This document shows, piece after piece, positions 49,145-58,071 of a stretch of 64,000 nucleotides of DNA. Origin of the DNA: Acinetobacter sp. ANC 4805 (lineage in GTDB: Bacteria > Pseudomonadota > Gammaproteobacteria > Pseudomonadales > Moraxellaceae). The stretch covers positions 1 to 64,000 of the forward strand of contig NZ_JAKZGD010000013.1 in the NCBI RefSeq assembly GCF_022549495.1, given 5' to 3'. Both the position numbers and the translations under genes were made by a program. How positions within the stretch are numbered: the first letter of the stretch is position 1; each line of letters begins with the position of its first letter. The notes beneath the pieces were generated by a model. The model searched no databases. It saw only the letters and a list, made by a program, of their open reading frames with translations, and had not been told where the DNA came from.

Positions 49145-52100
49145 ATGGCTCAATTTTTTATCCATCGTCCAATTTTTGCATGGGTGATTGCACTGGTCAT
49201 TATGTTGGCGGGTATTCTCACGCTCACTAAAATGCCAGTTGCACAATATCCAACAATTGCCCCCCCTACGGTGACAATTTCTGCAACCTATCCTGGTGCT
49301 TCTGCTAAAACTGTAGAAAATACAGTTACCCAAATCATTGAACAACAAATGAATGGTTTAGATGGCTTACGTTATATTTCTTCAAACAGTGCAGGAAACG
49401 GTCAAGCATCAATTAACTTAAACTTTGAACAAGGGATTGACCCTGATATTGCTCAAGTTCAAGTTCAAAATAAACTACAGTCTGCAACAGCACTTTTACC
49501 TGAAGATGTACAACGTCAAGGGGTAAGAGTAACCAAATCTGGCGCAAGTTTTATGCAAGTTATTGCATTCTACTCACCAGATAACAGCCTTTCTGCTTCA
49601 GACATTAAAGACTATGTAAACTCAAATATCTCTGAGCCACTGAGTCGTGTGGCAGGTGTTGGTGAGGTTCAAGTCTTTGGTGGTTCATATGCAATGCGTA
49701 TTTGGCTAGACCCAGCAAAACTGACCAGTTTCAATCTAACGCCAGCAGATGTTGCAGCAGCCATTCGTGCGCAGAACTCACAAGTTGCTGTAGGTCAATT
49801 AGGTGGCGCACCTGCAACATCGGGTCAGGTACTCAATGCAACAGTCAATGCTCAAAGCATGCTACAAACACCTGAACAGTTTAAAAACATTTTCCTGAAA
49901 AATACGGCTGCTGGCGCACAAGTTCGCTTGAGTGATGTCGCACGTGTTGAATTAGGTTCGGATAATTATCAATTCGATTCTAAGTTTAATGGTAATCCTG
50001 CGGGTGGTGTTGCAATCAAACTTGCAACAGGAGCAAATGCGCTTGATACAGCAAAAGCTGTTGAGAAACGTTTATCAGAGCTTCGTAATAACTATCCAAC
50101 AGGTTTAAAAGACAAACTTGCTTATGACACAACACCGTTTGTTAAACTTTCGATTGAAAGTGTAGTTCATACGCTGATTGAAGCAGTTATCCTTGTATTT
50201 ATTGTGATGTTCCTGTTCTTACAGAACTGGCGCGCAACCATTATTCCAACACTTGCTGTACCCGTGGTGGTATTGGGAACATTTGCCGTAATTAATATCT
50301 TTGGCTTTTCGATCAATACTCTCACCATGTTCGCCATGGTACTTGCCATCGGTCTATTAGTTGATGATGCGATTGTCGTCGTCGAGAACGTCGAACGCGT
50401 GATGCAAGAAGAGCATTTAGAGCCTGTACCTGCAACTGAAAAGTCAATGAGTCAGATTTCTGGTGCTTTGATTGGTATTACCAGTGTATTAACAGCGGTA
50501 TTCGTACCAATGGCATTTTTTGGTGGAACAACTGGAGTCATTTACCGTCAGTTCTCCATCACCTTAGTCACAGCAATGATTTTATCTTTAATTGTTGCAT
50601 TAACCTTTACCCCTGCCCTTTGTGCAACACTGTTAAAACAACACGATCCAAACAAGCCAGAAAGCAACAATATTTTTGCACGTTTCTTCCGTTGGTTTAA
50701 CCGCAGCTTCGATAAACTATCAGTGAAATATCAAGGTGGTGTCAATCGTATGACCCATCATAAGATTTTCTCTGGTGTTGTTTATATTGCCGTCATTGCA
50801 AGCTTGGTTGGTTTATACAAGATGCTGCCATCTTCTTTCTTACCCGAAGAAGATCAGGGCGTGGTCATGACTTTAGTTCAGTTACCACCAAGTGCAAGTC
50901 TTGAACGTACGGATAAAGTCATTACAACAATGACGGGTTACTTCTTAAATAAGGAAAAAGAACACGTAGAATCAATCTTTACGGTCTCAGGCTTCTCATT
51001 TACAGGAGTCGGTCAAAACGCAGGTCTTGCATTTATTAAATTGAAAGACTGGAGCGAACGTACCACACCTGAATCACAAATTGGTGCCATCATTCAACGT
51101 GGTATGGCACTCAATATGATTGTAAAAGATGCTTCTTACATCATGCCATTGCAGTTACCCGCAATGCCTGAGTTAGGTGTTTCATCAGGTTTTGACATTC
51201 AATTAAAAGATGTGAGTGGTCAAGGTCATGAAAAACTGATTGCTGCACGTAATGCAATTTTAGGTATGGCTGCACAAGATAAACGCCTTGCAGGTGTTCG
51301 TCCAAATGGTCAGGAAGATACTCCACAGTATCAAATTATGGTTGATCAAGCACAAGCTGGTGCAATGGGTATCAGCATCAGCGATATTAACAGCACCATG
51401 AGCATGGCTTGGGGTGGTTCTTATATCAATGACTTCGTCGATCGTGGTCGTGTCAAAAAAGTTTATGTCCAAGGTGAAGCAGATACACGCATGATGCCTG
51501 AAGACTTAAACAAATGGTATGTGCGTAATAACAAAGGCGAAATGGTTCCATTCTCAGCATTTGCCAAAGGTGAATGGACGTATGGTTCACCTCGTTTAGA
51601 GCGTTATAACGGCGTTTCATCCGTAAATATCCAAGGTACGCCTGCCCCAGGTGTCAGCTCTGGTGATGCAATGTTGGCAATGGAAGAAATCATTGGAAAG
51701 TTACCATCAATGGGCTTACAAGGTTTCGACTATGAATGGACAGGTTTATCTTTAGAAGAACGTGATTCTGGTAATCAGACGCTTCCTTTGCTAATTCTTT
51801 CGTTATTGATCGTCTTCCTATGTCTTTCTGCATTATATGAAAGTTGGGCAATTCCAATTTCTGTATTGTTAGTTGTACCTTTAGGTATTATTGGTGCATT
51901 TACATTGACATGGTTAGGTATGGTCATTAAAGGCGATCCAAACTTATCCTTTAATATTTACTTCCAAGTCGCGATCGTGGCAGTCATAGGTCTTTCTGCC
52001 AAAAATGCAATTTTAATTGTAGAATTTGCAAAAGAATTGCAGGAACAAGGTGAAGGTCTATTTGATGCAACCTTACATGCTGCAAAAATGCGTTTACGCC

Positions 52101-52318
52101 CAATTATCATGACCACACTTGCTTTTGGTTTTGGTGTTTTACCATTAGCACTTGCAAGTGGTGCGGGTGCAGGTAGCCAACACTCTGTAGGTTATGGTGT
52201 ACTTGGTGGTGTAATTTCTTCAACACTTTTAGGTATCTTCTTCATCCCAGTGTTCTTCGTGTGGATTCGTAGTATCTTTAAGTACAAACCTAAAACTTTA
52301 AATACTCAGGAGCATTGA
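49145..52318 (+). CDS. adeJ: RND multidrug efflux transporter AdeJ
   Basis: Inner-membrane RND (HAE-1) proton-driven drug pump of 1057 aa. MAQFFIHRPIFAWVIALVIM is the first membrane helix, two large periplasmic loops follow helices 1 and 7, and the proton-relay aspartates are in AIGLLVDDAIVVVENVERVM. FFWVARM-like endings are absent as expected; the protein ends with GGVISSTLLGIFFIPVFFV and a short tail. In A. baumannii AdeIJK is the intrinsic broad pump exporting beta-lactams, tetracyclines, fluoroquinolones and others. Stop codon overlaps the start region of adeK. Confidence 0.98.
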   Translation: MAQFFIHRPIFAWVIALVIMLAGILTLTKMPVAQYPTIAPPTVTISATYPGASAKTVENTVTQIIEQQMNGLDGLRYISSNSAGNGQASINLNFEQGIDPDIAQVQVQNKLQSATALLPEDVQRQGVRVTKSGASFMQVIAFYSPDNSLSASDIKDYVNSNISEPLSRVAGVGEVQVFGGSYAMRIWLDPAKLTSFNLTPADVAAAIRAQNSQVAVGQLGGAPATSGQVLNATVNAQSMLQTPEQFKNIFLKNTAAGAQVRLSDVARVELGSDNYQFDSKFNGNPAGGVAIKLATGANALDTAKAVEKRLSELRNNYPTGLKDKLAYDTTPFVKLSIESVVHTLIEAVILVFIVMFLFLQNWRATIIPTLAVPVVVLGTFAVINIFGFSINTLTMFAMVLAIGLLVDDAIVVVENVERVMQEEHLEPVPATEKSMSQISGALIGITSVLTAVFVPMAFFGGTTGVIYRQFSITLVTAMILSLIVALTFTPALCATLLKQHDPNKPESNNIFARFFRWFNRSFDKLSVKYQGGVNRMTHHKIFSGVVYIAVIASLVGLYKMLPSSFLPEEDQGVVMTLVQLPPSASLERTDKVITTMTGYFLNKEKEHVESIFTVSGFSFTGVGQNAGLAFIKLKDWSERTTPESQIGAIIQRGMALNMIVKDASYIMPLQLPAMPELGVSSGFDIQLKDVSGQGHEKLIAARNAILGMAAQDKRLAGVRPNGQEDTPQYQIMVDQAQAGAMGISISDINSTMSMAWGGSYINDFVDRGRVKKVYVQGEADTRMMPEDLNKWYVRNNKGEMVPFSAFAKGEWTYGSPRLERYNGVSSVNIQGTPAPGVSSGDAMLAMEEIIGKLPSMGLQGFDYEWTGLSLEERDSGNQTLPLLILSLLIVFLCLSALYESWAIPISVLLVVPLGIIGAFTLTWLGMVIKGDPNLSFNIYFQVAIVAVIGLSAKNAILIVEFAKELQEQGEGLFDATLHAAKMRLRPIIMTTLAFGFGVLPLALASGAGAGSQHSVGYGVLGGVISSTLLGIFFIPVFFVWIRSIFKYKPKTLNTQEH

Positions 52319-52323
52319 TCGTG

Positions 52324-53784
52324 ATGCAAACTGTTTGGTCTATTTCCAGTCGTGGCATTGCAATCTCTGCACTCGCGCTCTCTTTGGCTGCCTGCCAAAG
52401 TATGCGTGGGCCAGAGCCTGTTGTGAGCACAAATACGCCTGAAAGCTACGCGTCTTATGGTAATGCTTCTGGAACATCAATTGCTGAACAAGGTTACAAA
52501 GACTTCTTTGCTGACCAACGTTTATTAGAAGTTATTGATTTGGCGATTGCCAACAACCGTGATTTACGTACTGCTGTTCTCAATATTCAAAAAGCACAGC
52601 AGCAATATCAAATCTCGGAAAATAATAGATTACCAACGATTGGGATCGGTGGTAGCACAGCTCGACAAGTATCCCCGAGTCAAAACCCAAACAATCCATA
52701 TTCAACGTATCAAGTGGGTATCCCACAGACAACGTATGAATTAGATTTTTGGGGTCGTGTTGCAAGCTTAAAAGATGCTGCTTTGGACAGCTATTTAGCA
52801 ACGCAAAGCTCACGTGATGCAACGCAAATCAGCTTAATTAGCCAAGTGACTCAAGCTTGGTTAAATTATTCATTTGCAAGTGCGCAACTTAAGCTTGCAG
52901 ATCAAACGCTCAAAGCACAACAAGATTCGTTTAATTTAAACAAAAAACGTTTTGATGTGGGCATCGATAGTGAAATTCCTGTGCGTCAAGCACAAATTTC
53001 GGTTGAAACTGCGCGTAATGATGTGGCGAACTACAAAACACAAATTGCTCAAGCACAAAACTTGTTGAATTTACTTGTAGGGCAACAAGTTCCTCAGAAC
53101 TTATTGCCTCAACAACAAGTGACTCGCATCACTCAGCAAAATGCGTTAAGTGCAGGCTTACCAAGTGATTTGTTAAATAACCGTCCGGATGTCAAAGCTG
53201 CGGAATATCAATTGAGTGCGGCTGGTGCAAATATCGGTGCAGCTAAAGCACAGCTATATCCGACGATTAGTCTGACAGGTTCAGCAGGTTATGCTTCAAC
53301 AGATTTGAGTAATCTTTTTAAAGCAGGCAATGCAGCATGGTCAATTGGCCCAAATATTAGCTTACCCATCTTCGATTGGGGTACACGTAAAGCCAATATT
53401 AAAATTTCTGAAACAGATCAGAAAATTGCACTTGCTAACTATGAAAAGTCAGTACAGTCAGCTTTCCGTGAAGTCAATGATGCTTTGGCGACTCGTGCCA
53501 ATATCGGTGATCGTTTAACTGCTCAGCGTCGTTTAGTTGAAGCAACCAATACCACTTATAAACTTTCTAATGCTCGCTTCCGTGCAGGCATTGATAGCTA
53601 TTTAACGGTATTAGATGCGCAACGTTCAGCATATTCAGCTGAGCAAGGTTTATTGTTATTACAGCAAGCAAATCTAAATAGCCAAGTGGAGTTATATAAA
53701 ACACTGGGGGGTGGTCTAAAAACCAACTCGAGTGATACTGTAACGCAACAAGCATCTAGCGCACAGATTCAGGCTGCTAAATAG
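52324..53784 (+). CDS. adeK: RND efflux outer-membrane channel AdeK
   Basis: TolC-like outer-membrane lipoprotein (NodT family, 486 aa) completing AdeIJK. The signal peptide ends LSLAACQSM with lipidated Cys24. The two outer-membrane efflux repeats are visible from about residue 60 (YKDFFADQRLLEVIDLAIAN) and 270 (LPSDLLNNRPDVKAAEYQLS), each ending in long coiled-coil helices. I take ATG 52324, as homologues start MQ-x-VWSIS; GTG 52321 is better spaced from AGGAG (52308-52312) and could be used instead. A strong terminator closes the operon. Confidence 0.97.
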   Translation: MQTVWSISSRGIAISALALSLAACQSMRGPEPVVSTNTPESYASYGNASGTSIAEQGYKDFFADQRLLEVIDLAIANNRDLRTAVLNIQKAQQQYQISENNRLPTIGIGGSTARQVSPSQNPNNPYSTYQVGIPQTTYELDFWGRVASLKDAALDSYLATQSSRDATQISLISQVTQAWLNYSFASAQLKLADQTLKAQQDSFNLNKKRFDVGIDSEIPVRQAQISVETARNDVANYKTQIAQAQNLLNLLVGQQVPQNLLPQQQVTRITQQNALSAGLPSDLLNNRPDVKAAEYQLSAAGANIGAAKAQLYPTISLTGSAGYASTDLSNLFKAGNAAWSIGPNISLPIFDWGTRKANIKISETDQKIALANYEKSVQSAFREVNDALATRANIGDRLTAQRRLVEATNTTYKLSNARFRAGIDSYLTVLDAQRSAYSAEQGLLLLQQANLNSQVELYKTLGGGLKTNSSDTVTQQASSAQIQAAK

Positions 53785-53803
53785 TTGAAATAATTTACAA
53801 ATA

Positions 53804-53830
53804 AAAGCTCACTTCAGTGAGCTTTTTTAT
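53804..53830 (+). terminator. Terminator of PAP2-adeIJK
   Basis: AAAGCTCAC-TTCA-GTGAGCTTT followed by a T-run. Confidence 0.94.
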
Positions 53831-53892
53831 TGCAACAAATGCAAATATTTCTTATCTTCAAAGACTAACGATGAATGATTTAGACAAATACT

Positions 53893-54243
53893 ATGTTACT
53901 AAGCAGTTTAGAATCTGTACCCGGTCACACTATTTTACGCCAACTTGATGTGGTTTATGGCAGTACTGTACGTAGTAAACACGTTGGGCGTGACTTGATG
54001 GCTGGCTTGAAAAACATCGTGGGTGGTGAATTGACGGGTTATACTGAGTTGCTTGAAGAATCTCGCCAAGAAGCGACCCAACGAATGATTGATAAAGCAC
54101 ATAGTTTAGGTGCGAATGCAATTGTAGGGATTCGTTTCTCGACCTCAAATATTGCTCAAGGTGCATCTGAACTTTTTGTCTATGGTACGGCAGTGGTGGT
54201 TCAACCGATCACACCGAAACTTCCTGATCCATTTAGCGCTTAG
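53893..54243 (+). CDS. YbjQ-family (DUF74) protein, soluble paralogue
   Basis: A 116-residue YbjQ/DUF74 protein, a small alpha-beta fold that assembles into pentamers in its relatives. Family pattern: DVVYGSTVRSKHVGRDLMAG, GGELTGYTELLEESRQEATQ and MIDKAHSLGANAIVGIRFST, ending FVYGTAVVV. No signal or membrane segment. It lies eight bases before a second YbjQ gene that has an N-terminal membrane helix, so the pair is one operon. Function unknown (sometimes labelled heavy-metal binding; no metal motif is evident here). Confidence 0.9.
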   Translation: MLLSSLESVPGHTILRQLDVVYGSTVRSKHVGRDLMAGLKNIVGGELTGYTELLEESRQEATQRMIDKAHSLGANAIVGIRFSTSNIAQGASELFVYGTAVVVQPITPKLPDPFSA

Positions 54244-54251
54244 GCATTTCT

Positions 54252-54689
54252 ATGAGTGGATTAATTTTTCAGATTATTCTTTTTCTGATTCTATTTTCAG
54301 TCGGTTGGACTTTTGGTCGACATATCGAACAAAAACATTTGCGTGAACTGGATGAAAAAGAAAAACTATTTGCCCATATTCGGATTGATACCAATCGCTT
54401 TACTGAAACATCAGCAAATGGACAGTTGGTGAGTAGCAATGTTGTGATTTCACATGATTACTTTAAATATGTACTTGCCAATATTCAGAACTTTTTCGGT
54501 GGTCGCCTCACCAGTTATGAAAGTGTAGTAGATCGCGCACGCCGTGAAGCCATGCTTCGCCTCAAGCAAGAAGCAGATCGAATAGGCGCAAACCATATTA
54601 TGGGGGTTCGTCTCAGTACCACAGAATTAGGTATGCAAGGTGGTATGGTTGAAGTATTTGCTTATGGTACGGCGATTTTAGATAAATAA
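54252..54689 (+). CDS. YbjQ-family protein with N-terminal membrane helix
   Basis: A 145-residue relative of the upstream protein, with a membrane helix at residues 4-20 (LIFQIILFLILFSVGWTFG), a charged linker, then the YbjQ domain: NVVISHDYFKYVLANIQNFF, GGRLTSYESVVDRARREAML and RIGANHIMGVRLSTTELGMQ, ending FAYGTAIL. It anchors a YbjQ ring on the membrane, perhaps mixed with its soluble neighbour; that is inference. The stop overlaps the tail of the convergent DUF4116 gene by 12 bases. Confidence 0.88.
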   Translation: MSGLIFQIILFLILFSVGWTFGRHIEQKHLRELDEKEKLFAHIRIDTNRFTETSANGQLVSSNVVISHDYFKYVLANIQNFFGGRLTSYESVVDRARREAMLRLKQEADRIGANHIMGVRLSTTELGMQGGMVEVFAYGTAILDK

Positions 54690-55682
54690 ACTGGCTTCAG
54701 GATTCTGTGCTAATGCTTGCTCAATAATATCTGCTGTTTTGTATCGGACAAACTCTAGAGCCATACCATTTTGTTGCACTGCTTTTAAACAAATTTCTTG
54801 AGTTTGTTCTTTCACACAAGAGAGTAACAAACCATTTAGAGAAACTGCTTCCAAACAAATTAAGTCTGTTTGCTCACGAACATATTCAAAACCATTACCA
54901 TAATGATTTTGTATACAAAACAAACAAATTTCTTCAGTTTGCTCATGGACATATTGCAAGTAAAATTCATCTTGAGCAACTGCTATTCGACATAGATCGG
55001 GCGTTTGCTGTTTAACAAAATATAAAGCTAGACCAAAACATTCAACAGCTGCATAACAAATTTCTTCAGTCTGTTCAGGCACAAACTCAAGTGCACTACC
55101 TGATTTTTTTACGGCAATTAGACAAAGCTGCTCAGTACGATTAGGGATAAACTGTAATAAATGACCATCATACTTAACTGCTGTGAGTGCCATTTCATCA
55201 TCAATAAATTGGGCAAAACATATAGCTTCTGGATTTTGTAAAATCGCAATTCGACAGATATCTAAACTTTGTATTTTGACAAACTCTAATGCCAACCCAT
55301 CATTAGCAACTGCTTCACGTACAAGCGCATTGGTCTGTTGATCTATATGTTCTAAAACCAAACCATTTTGTTGGACTGCAAGCAATAACATTTCAGGACT
55401 AATATTTTTTACATATTTAATCGCATAGCCTGTTTGTGCAAGTGCAACTTTACAAATACCATTTGTTTGATATGAAACAAATTGTAAAGCCATACCATTT
55501 TGCTGAACTGCAACTAAACTAAGCGCTTCAGTTCTTTGCTCTACTGGGATCAAACCCAAAGCATAACCGTCTGCTTTTACAGCAGCATATAAAACGTCAT
55601 TGGTTGGATCATATAGAAATTGTAAAGCTAAGTAATTCTGTTGAACTGCTATAATTTGCATCTCTAAGTCTGGCTGCGCCAC
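54678..55682 (-). CDS. DUF4116-like repeat protein, 5' end interrupted by a stop codon
   Basis: About 334 residues made of some 13 near-identical repeats of about 24 residues with the pattern A-V-x-Q-N-G-x-A-L-E-F-V-x-x-Q-T-x-E-I-C, for example AAVECFGLALYFVKQQTPDL and AVKKSGSALEFVPEQTEEIC. This matches the DUF4116 helical-repeat style, often a protein-interaction scaffold. The open frame begins at GTG 55682, but the repeat pattern clearly continues upstream through an in-frame TAA to an ATG at 55745 with a proper ribosome-binding site. Translation may restart at GTG 55682, or the gene may be inactive. Function unknown. Confidence 0.72.
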   Translation of the reverse strand: MAQPDLEMQIIAVQQNYLALQFLYDPTNDVLYAAVKADGYALGLIPVEQRTEALSLVAVQQNGMALQFVSYQTNGICKVALAQTGYAIKYVKNISPEMLLLAVQQNGLVLEHIDQQTNALVREAVANDGLALEFVKIQSLDICRIAILQNPEAICFAQFIDDEMALTAVKYDGHLLQFIPNRTEQLCLIAVKKSGSALEFVPEQTEEICYAAVECFGLALYFVKQQTPDLCRIAVAQDEFYLQYVHEQTEEICLFCIQNHYGNGFEYVREQTDLICLEAVSLNGLLLSCVKEQTQEICLKAVQQNGMALEFVRYKTADIIEQALAQNPEASLFI

Positions 55683-55745
55683 AAATTGTATTGCTCTACC
55701 GTCTAATTATAACTGGTTAATAATTTCATTACGTTTTTGAGACAT
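55683..55745 (-). pseudogene. Original 5' end of the DUF4116 gene, cut by an in-frame TAA
   Basis: From ATG 55745 (AAAAGG seven bases upstream) the frame reads MSQKRNEIINQL, then TAA at 55709-55707, then LDGRAIQF continuing in the same frame into the annotated repeat protein. The repeat pattern AIQFVAQPDLEMQIIAVQQN spans the GTG start. A single substitution to TAA would explain it. Confidence 0.66.
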
Positions 55746-55765
55746 TAATAAACCTTTTAAAATAT

Positions 55766-56473
55766 TCACTCCGCAAAAATCGCTTGCCAATAGTGATAGA
55801 TTTTTTCCTCACCATCATCTAATTTAAACTCATAAGACATTTTACGAGTTTCAATGATCTTAAAATCGACAGGATATTTAAACAACGCACCTGCATAGGC
55901 AAAGGTATGATATTCACCGTTTTCGCCACAGACATCGACTTCGCTTGGCATTCTTGCAATTAGTGCAGCATCAATATCTTGACCAACAAAGGACTCATCC
56001 AATTTACTAGCATCAGTCACGATAATTTTGGTTTTAATACCTGAATCTAAAAAATCTTGCATCACTTCACTTGAGTTCAGATTCCAGATGGGTTCAACCA
56101 CTTCGATCCCAAGAGGATGCAAACGGTCTTCTCGATATTTGCGTACATCGCTCAGGTAAATATCACCAAAAATAAAGTGTTCACCCCCCTGCGCTTTAAA
56201 ATGATTGGCAGCATCTAGCATGCGTTGTTCATAGACAGGGAGATTTTTAGGAAGAAACACAGGATACAGTGGAATCCCAATACTCTCAGCTTGCTTTTCA
56301 AGTAATGCATGCGGAATGGCATGCATGGAAGACAATTCTGTTTCTTCATTCACAGTGGTTAGTAAAGCGACCACTTCGAACTCATTTTGCTGTAGCACCG
56401 TATACAGTGCTAAGGCTGAATCTTTACCACCGCTCCAATTAAAAACGGCTTTCTTACGATTATCCACACTCAT
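55766..56473 (-). CDS. Dph6-like ATP pyrophosphatase
   Basis: A PP-loop ATPase of 235 aa of the diphthine-ammonia-ligase-related (Dph6/PF01902) family, which adenylates a carboxyl or ribonucleotide group. The PP-loop is FNWSGGKDSALALYTVLQQN; the family segment EEDFIFG-type appears as GGEHFIFGDIYLSDVRKYRE, followed by DVCGENGEYHTFAYAGALF, which is nearly invariant. Bacteria lack diphthamide, so the substrate here is unknown. It is the last gene of a three-gene group with the SDR and an unknown protein: its start overlaps the SDR stop by four bases. Confidence 0.88.
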   Translation of the reverse strand: MSVDNRKKAVFNWSGGKDSALALYTVLQQNEFEVVALLTTVNEETELSSMHAIPHALLEKQAESIGIPLYPVFLPKNLPVYEQRMLDAANHFKAQGGEHFIFGDIYLSDVRKYREDRLHPLGIEVVEPIWNLNSSEVMQDFLDSGIKTKIIVTDASKLDESFVGQDIDAALIARMPSEVDVCGENGEYHTFAYAGALFKYPVDFKIIETRKMSYEFKLDDGEEKIYHYWQAIFAE

Positions 56474-57276
56474 TTCACTTTCATTTTACGAATCATTTTA
56501 TACAACAAGCTTGGTGATAAGCGAGAGACCAACACACCCAGTTGTTCTTTTTTCCCACCAACAACAATATATTCATCCCCTGCCATCAATGATTCCACCA
56601 CACGTTCGGCAAATACATCGACGTCTAAACCATTTTCAATCGCTTCATCCTGATGCCCTTGTGGTTTGCCTTCCCCGTTTAAAGCATTAAATGAAACATT
56701 GGTTTTAACAAAACCAGGGAAAACCACTGAAACTGCTATTCCATCTTTAGCGACTTCCGCACGTAAACTGTTTGCCCACATGTGAATCGCTGCTTTCGCC
56801 GCAGAATACGTGGCACGATATTGTGTACCTAACAAACCTGCAACACTGGAGACAAACACCACCCGACCTGACTTTTGTTTGATGAGCGTTGGTAATACTG
56901 TTTTAGTAAAGAAGACTTGTGAGAAATAATCCACTTCCATAATGGCACGTTCAGTGTGCATGCTCGTCTCTTGAATCAAAGCACGTTGACTCAAACCTGC
57001 ATTATTAATCAACCAATCAATACGTCCTTTACATGCCAAAACCTGTTCATGTGCATGGCGAACTTGAGATTCATCGGTAATATCCGCAGCAATTGAGAGA
57101 TGTTGTTCAGGTTTAAGCAGGCCAACTCGAACTGCTTCTAATTCATCATAACGGCGTGATGTCAGCACCACTTGAGCGCCCTGCAAAGCACATTCACGTG
57201 CTAACGCCTTGCCTAAGCCCGAGGATGCCCCTGTAATCCATACGACTTTATTATCAAGACTTTTAAGTTTTGCCAT
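56470..57276 (-). CDS. SDR-family short-chain dehydrogenase
   Basis: Classical short-chain dehydrogenase/reductase (268 aa). The cofactor motif is WITGASSGLGKALAREC at residues 13-29; NNAGLSQ follows, and the catalytic Ser-Tyr-Lys lies in SSVAGLLGTQYRATYSAAKA. The C-terminal helix FAERVVESLMAGDEYIVVGG is like the DHRS7/YqjQ subgroup, with a basic end (LLYKMIRKMKVK) suggestive of membrane association. Substrate unknown. It is 15 bp downstream of the unknown 57292 gene and overlaps the Dph6-like gene by four bases. Confidence 0.92.
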   Translation of the reverse strand: MAKLKSLDNKVVWITGASSGLGKALARECALQGAQVVLTSRRYDELEAVRVGLLKPEQHLSIAADITDESQVRHAHEQVLACKGRIDWLINNAGLSQRALIQETSMHTERAIMEVDYFSQVFFTKTVLPTLIKQKSGRVVFVSSVAGLLGTQYRATYSAAKAAIHMWANSLRAEVAKDGIAVSVVFPGFVKTNVSFNALNGEGKPQGHQDEAIENGLDVDVFAERVVESLMAGDEYIVVGGKKEQLGVLVSRLSPSLLYKMIRKMKVK

Positions 57277-57291
57277 GTCTATACCCTCTAT

Positions 57292-57954
57292 CTACGTTGG
57301 ATGACGCATAAATTTAAGGAAATAATCAACATAAGTTGCCGCAACTTGTTGATCAAGTTGAGTGCCTAATTTTTCTAAACGCTTATACCCTAAATGTGTC
57401 GTCATATTAATGACGCCATTTAAGGTTTTATCGACTACAAAATTAAATTTTAGGCTCTTTTTCGGCTCACGAATTAAATGAGTGACACCTACATCAATCA
57501 CTTCTGTGAGCAACTTCAGTGAATTGGCAATTTCCCGACTTTCCCCTTCAGCTAATTTTTGACTCGAAGCTTTAACCTGTTGAGTCAACTGTTGCTCAAT
57601 CGGATAAGTCATATATACCGACTCATCTTCAACTCGAATTGTTTTAGATAAATGTTCAACCAACGGAACTAGACGATCATTCCCAAAGAATGACACTGAC
57701 CATGGCATATATTTTCGGATTGCTTCTAAAATCTGCTGAATCACTTTTTCAGATTCACCTGTGAGTGAGTGATGTTGATTGTCTTGCAATAGCACCATAA
57801 AAACTTGTTCTATCACTTCACATGCAATTTCAGATAAAACTGCCCCCAAAGCATTTGCTTGGCTTTCTTTACTACCCTGTAAGAGCTGCGTACGGATATG
57901 AGCAAATCGCGCGTATGTATCGGCTTGAATATTTAAAAAAACGGCAGTGTTCAT
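57292..57954 (-). CDS. Conserved-looking helical protein of unknown function
   Basis: A 220-residue, almost wholly helical cytoplasmic protein. I recognise no domain. It has a hydrophobic helix around FMVLLQDNQH, KYMPWSVSFFGNDRLVPLVE in the middle, and FVVDKTLNGVINMTTHLGYK near the end. Start ATG 57954; a GTG three codons upstream is in frame. It precedes the SDR gene by 15 bp and heads the three-gene operon. In the same strand, a 14-bp stem at 57983-58011 separates it from the small ORF upstream, so it must have its own promoter or depend on read-through. Confidence 0.7.
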   Translation of the reverse strand: MNTAVFLNIQADTYARFAHIRTQLLQGSKESQANALGAVLSEIACEVIEQVFMVLLQDNQHHSLTGESEKVIQQILEAIRKYMPWSVSFFGNDRLVPLVEHLSKTIRVEDESVYMTYPIEQQLTQQVKASSQKLAEGESREIANSLKLLTEVIDVGVTHLIREPKKSLKFNFVVDKTLNGVINMTTHLGYKRLEKLGTQLDQQVAATYVDYFLKFMRHPT

Positions 57955-57982
57955 TCTAATCACCCTATTCTAGATTCCATAA

Positions 57983-58011
57983 AATAAGGGCTTATTAAAT
58001 AAGCCCTTATT
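57983..58011 (-). terminator. Strong hairpin after the small ORF
   Basis: AATAAGGGCTTATT / AATAAGCCCTTATT, 14-bp perfect inverted repeat with almost no spacer, followed on the minus strand by TTTATGG. It ends the transcript of the small ORF before the 57292 gene. Confidence 0.8.
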
Positions 58012-58071
58012 CATCCTTAGATTCTGTTTTTCTTTCATTTTTGGCTTTTCAAATGCTGAATTTACCACATT

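Noticed and set aside
54678..55682. DUF4116 repeats as a possible CRISPR or DNA-level tandem array
   Set aside because: Repetition is at protein level with diverged codons; there are no constant DNA repeats or spacers.
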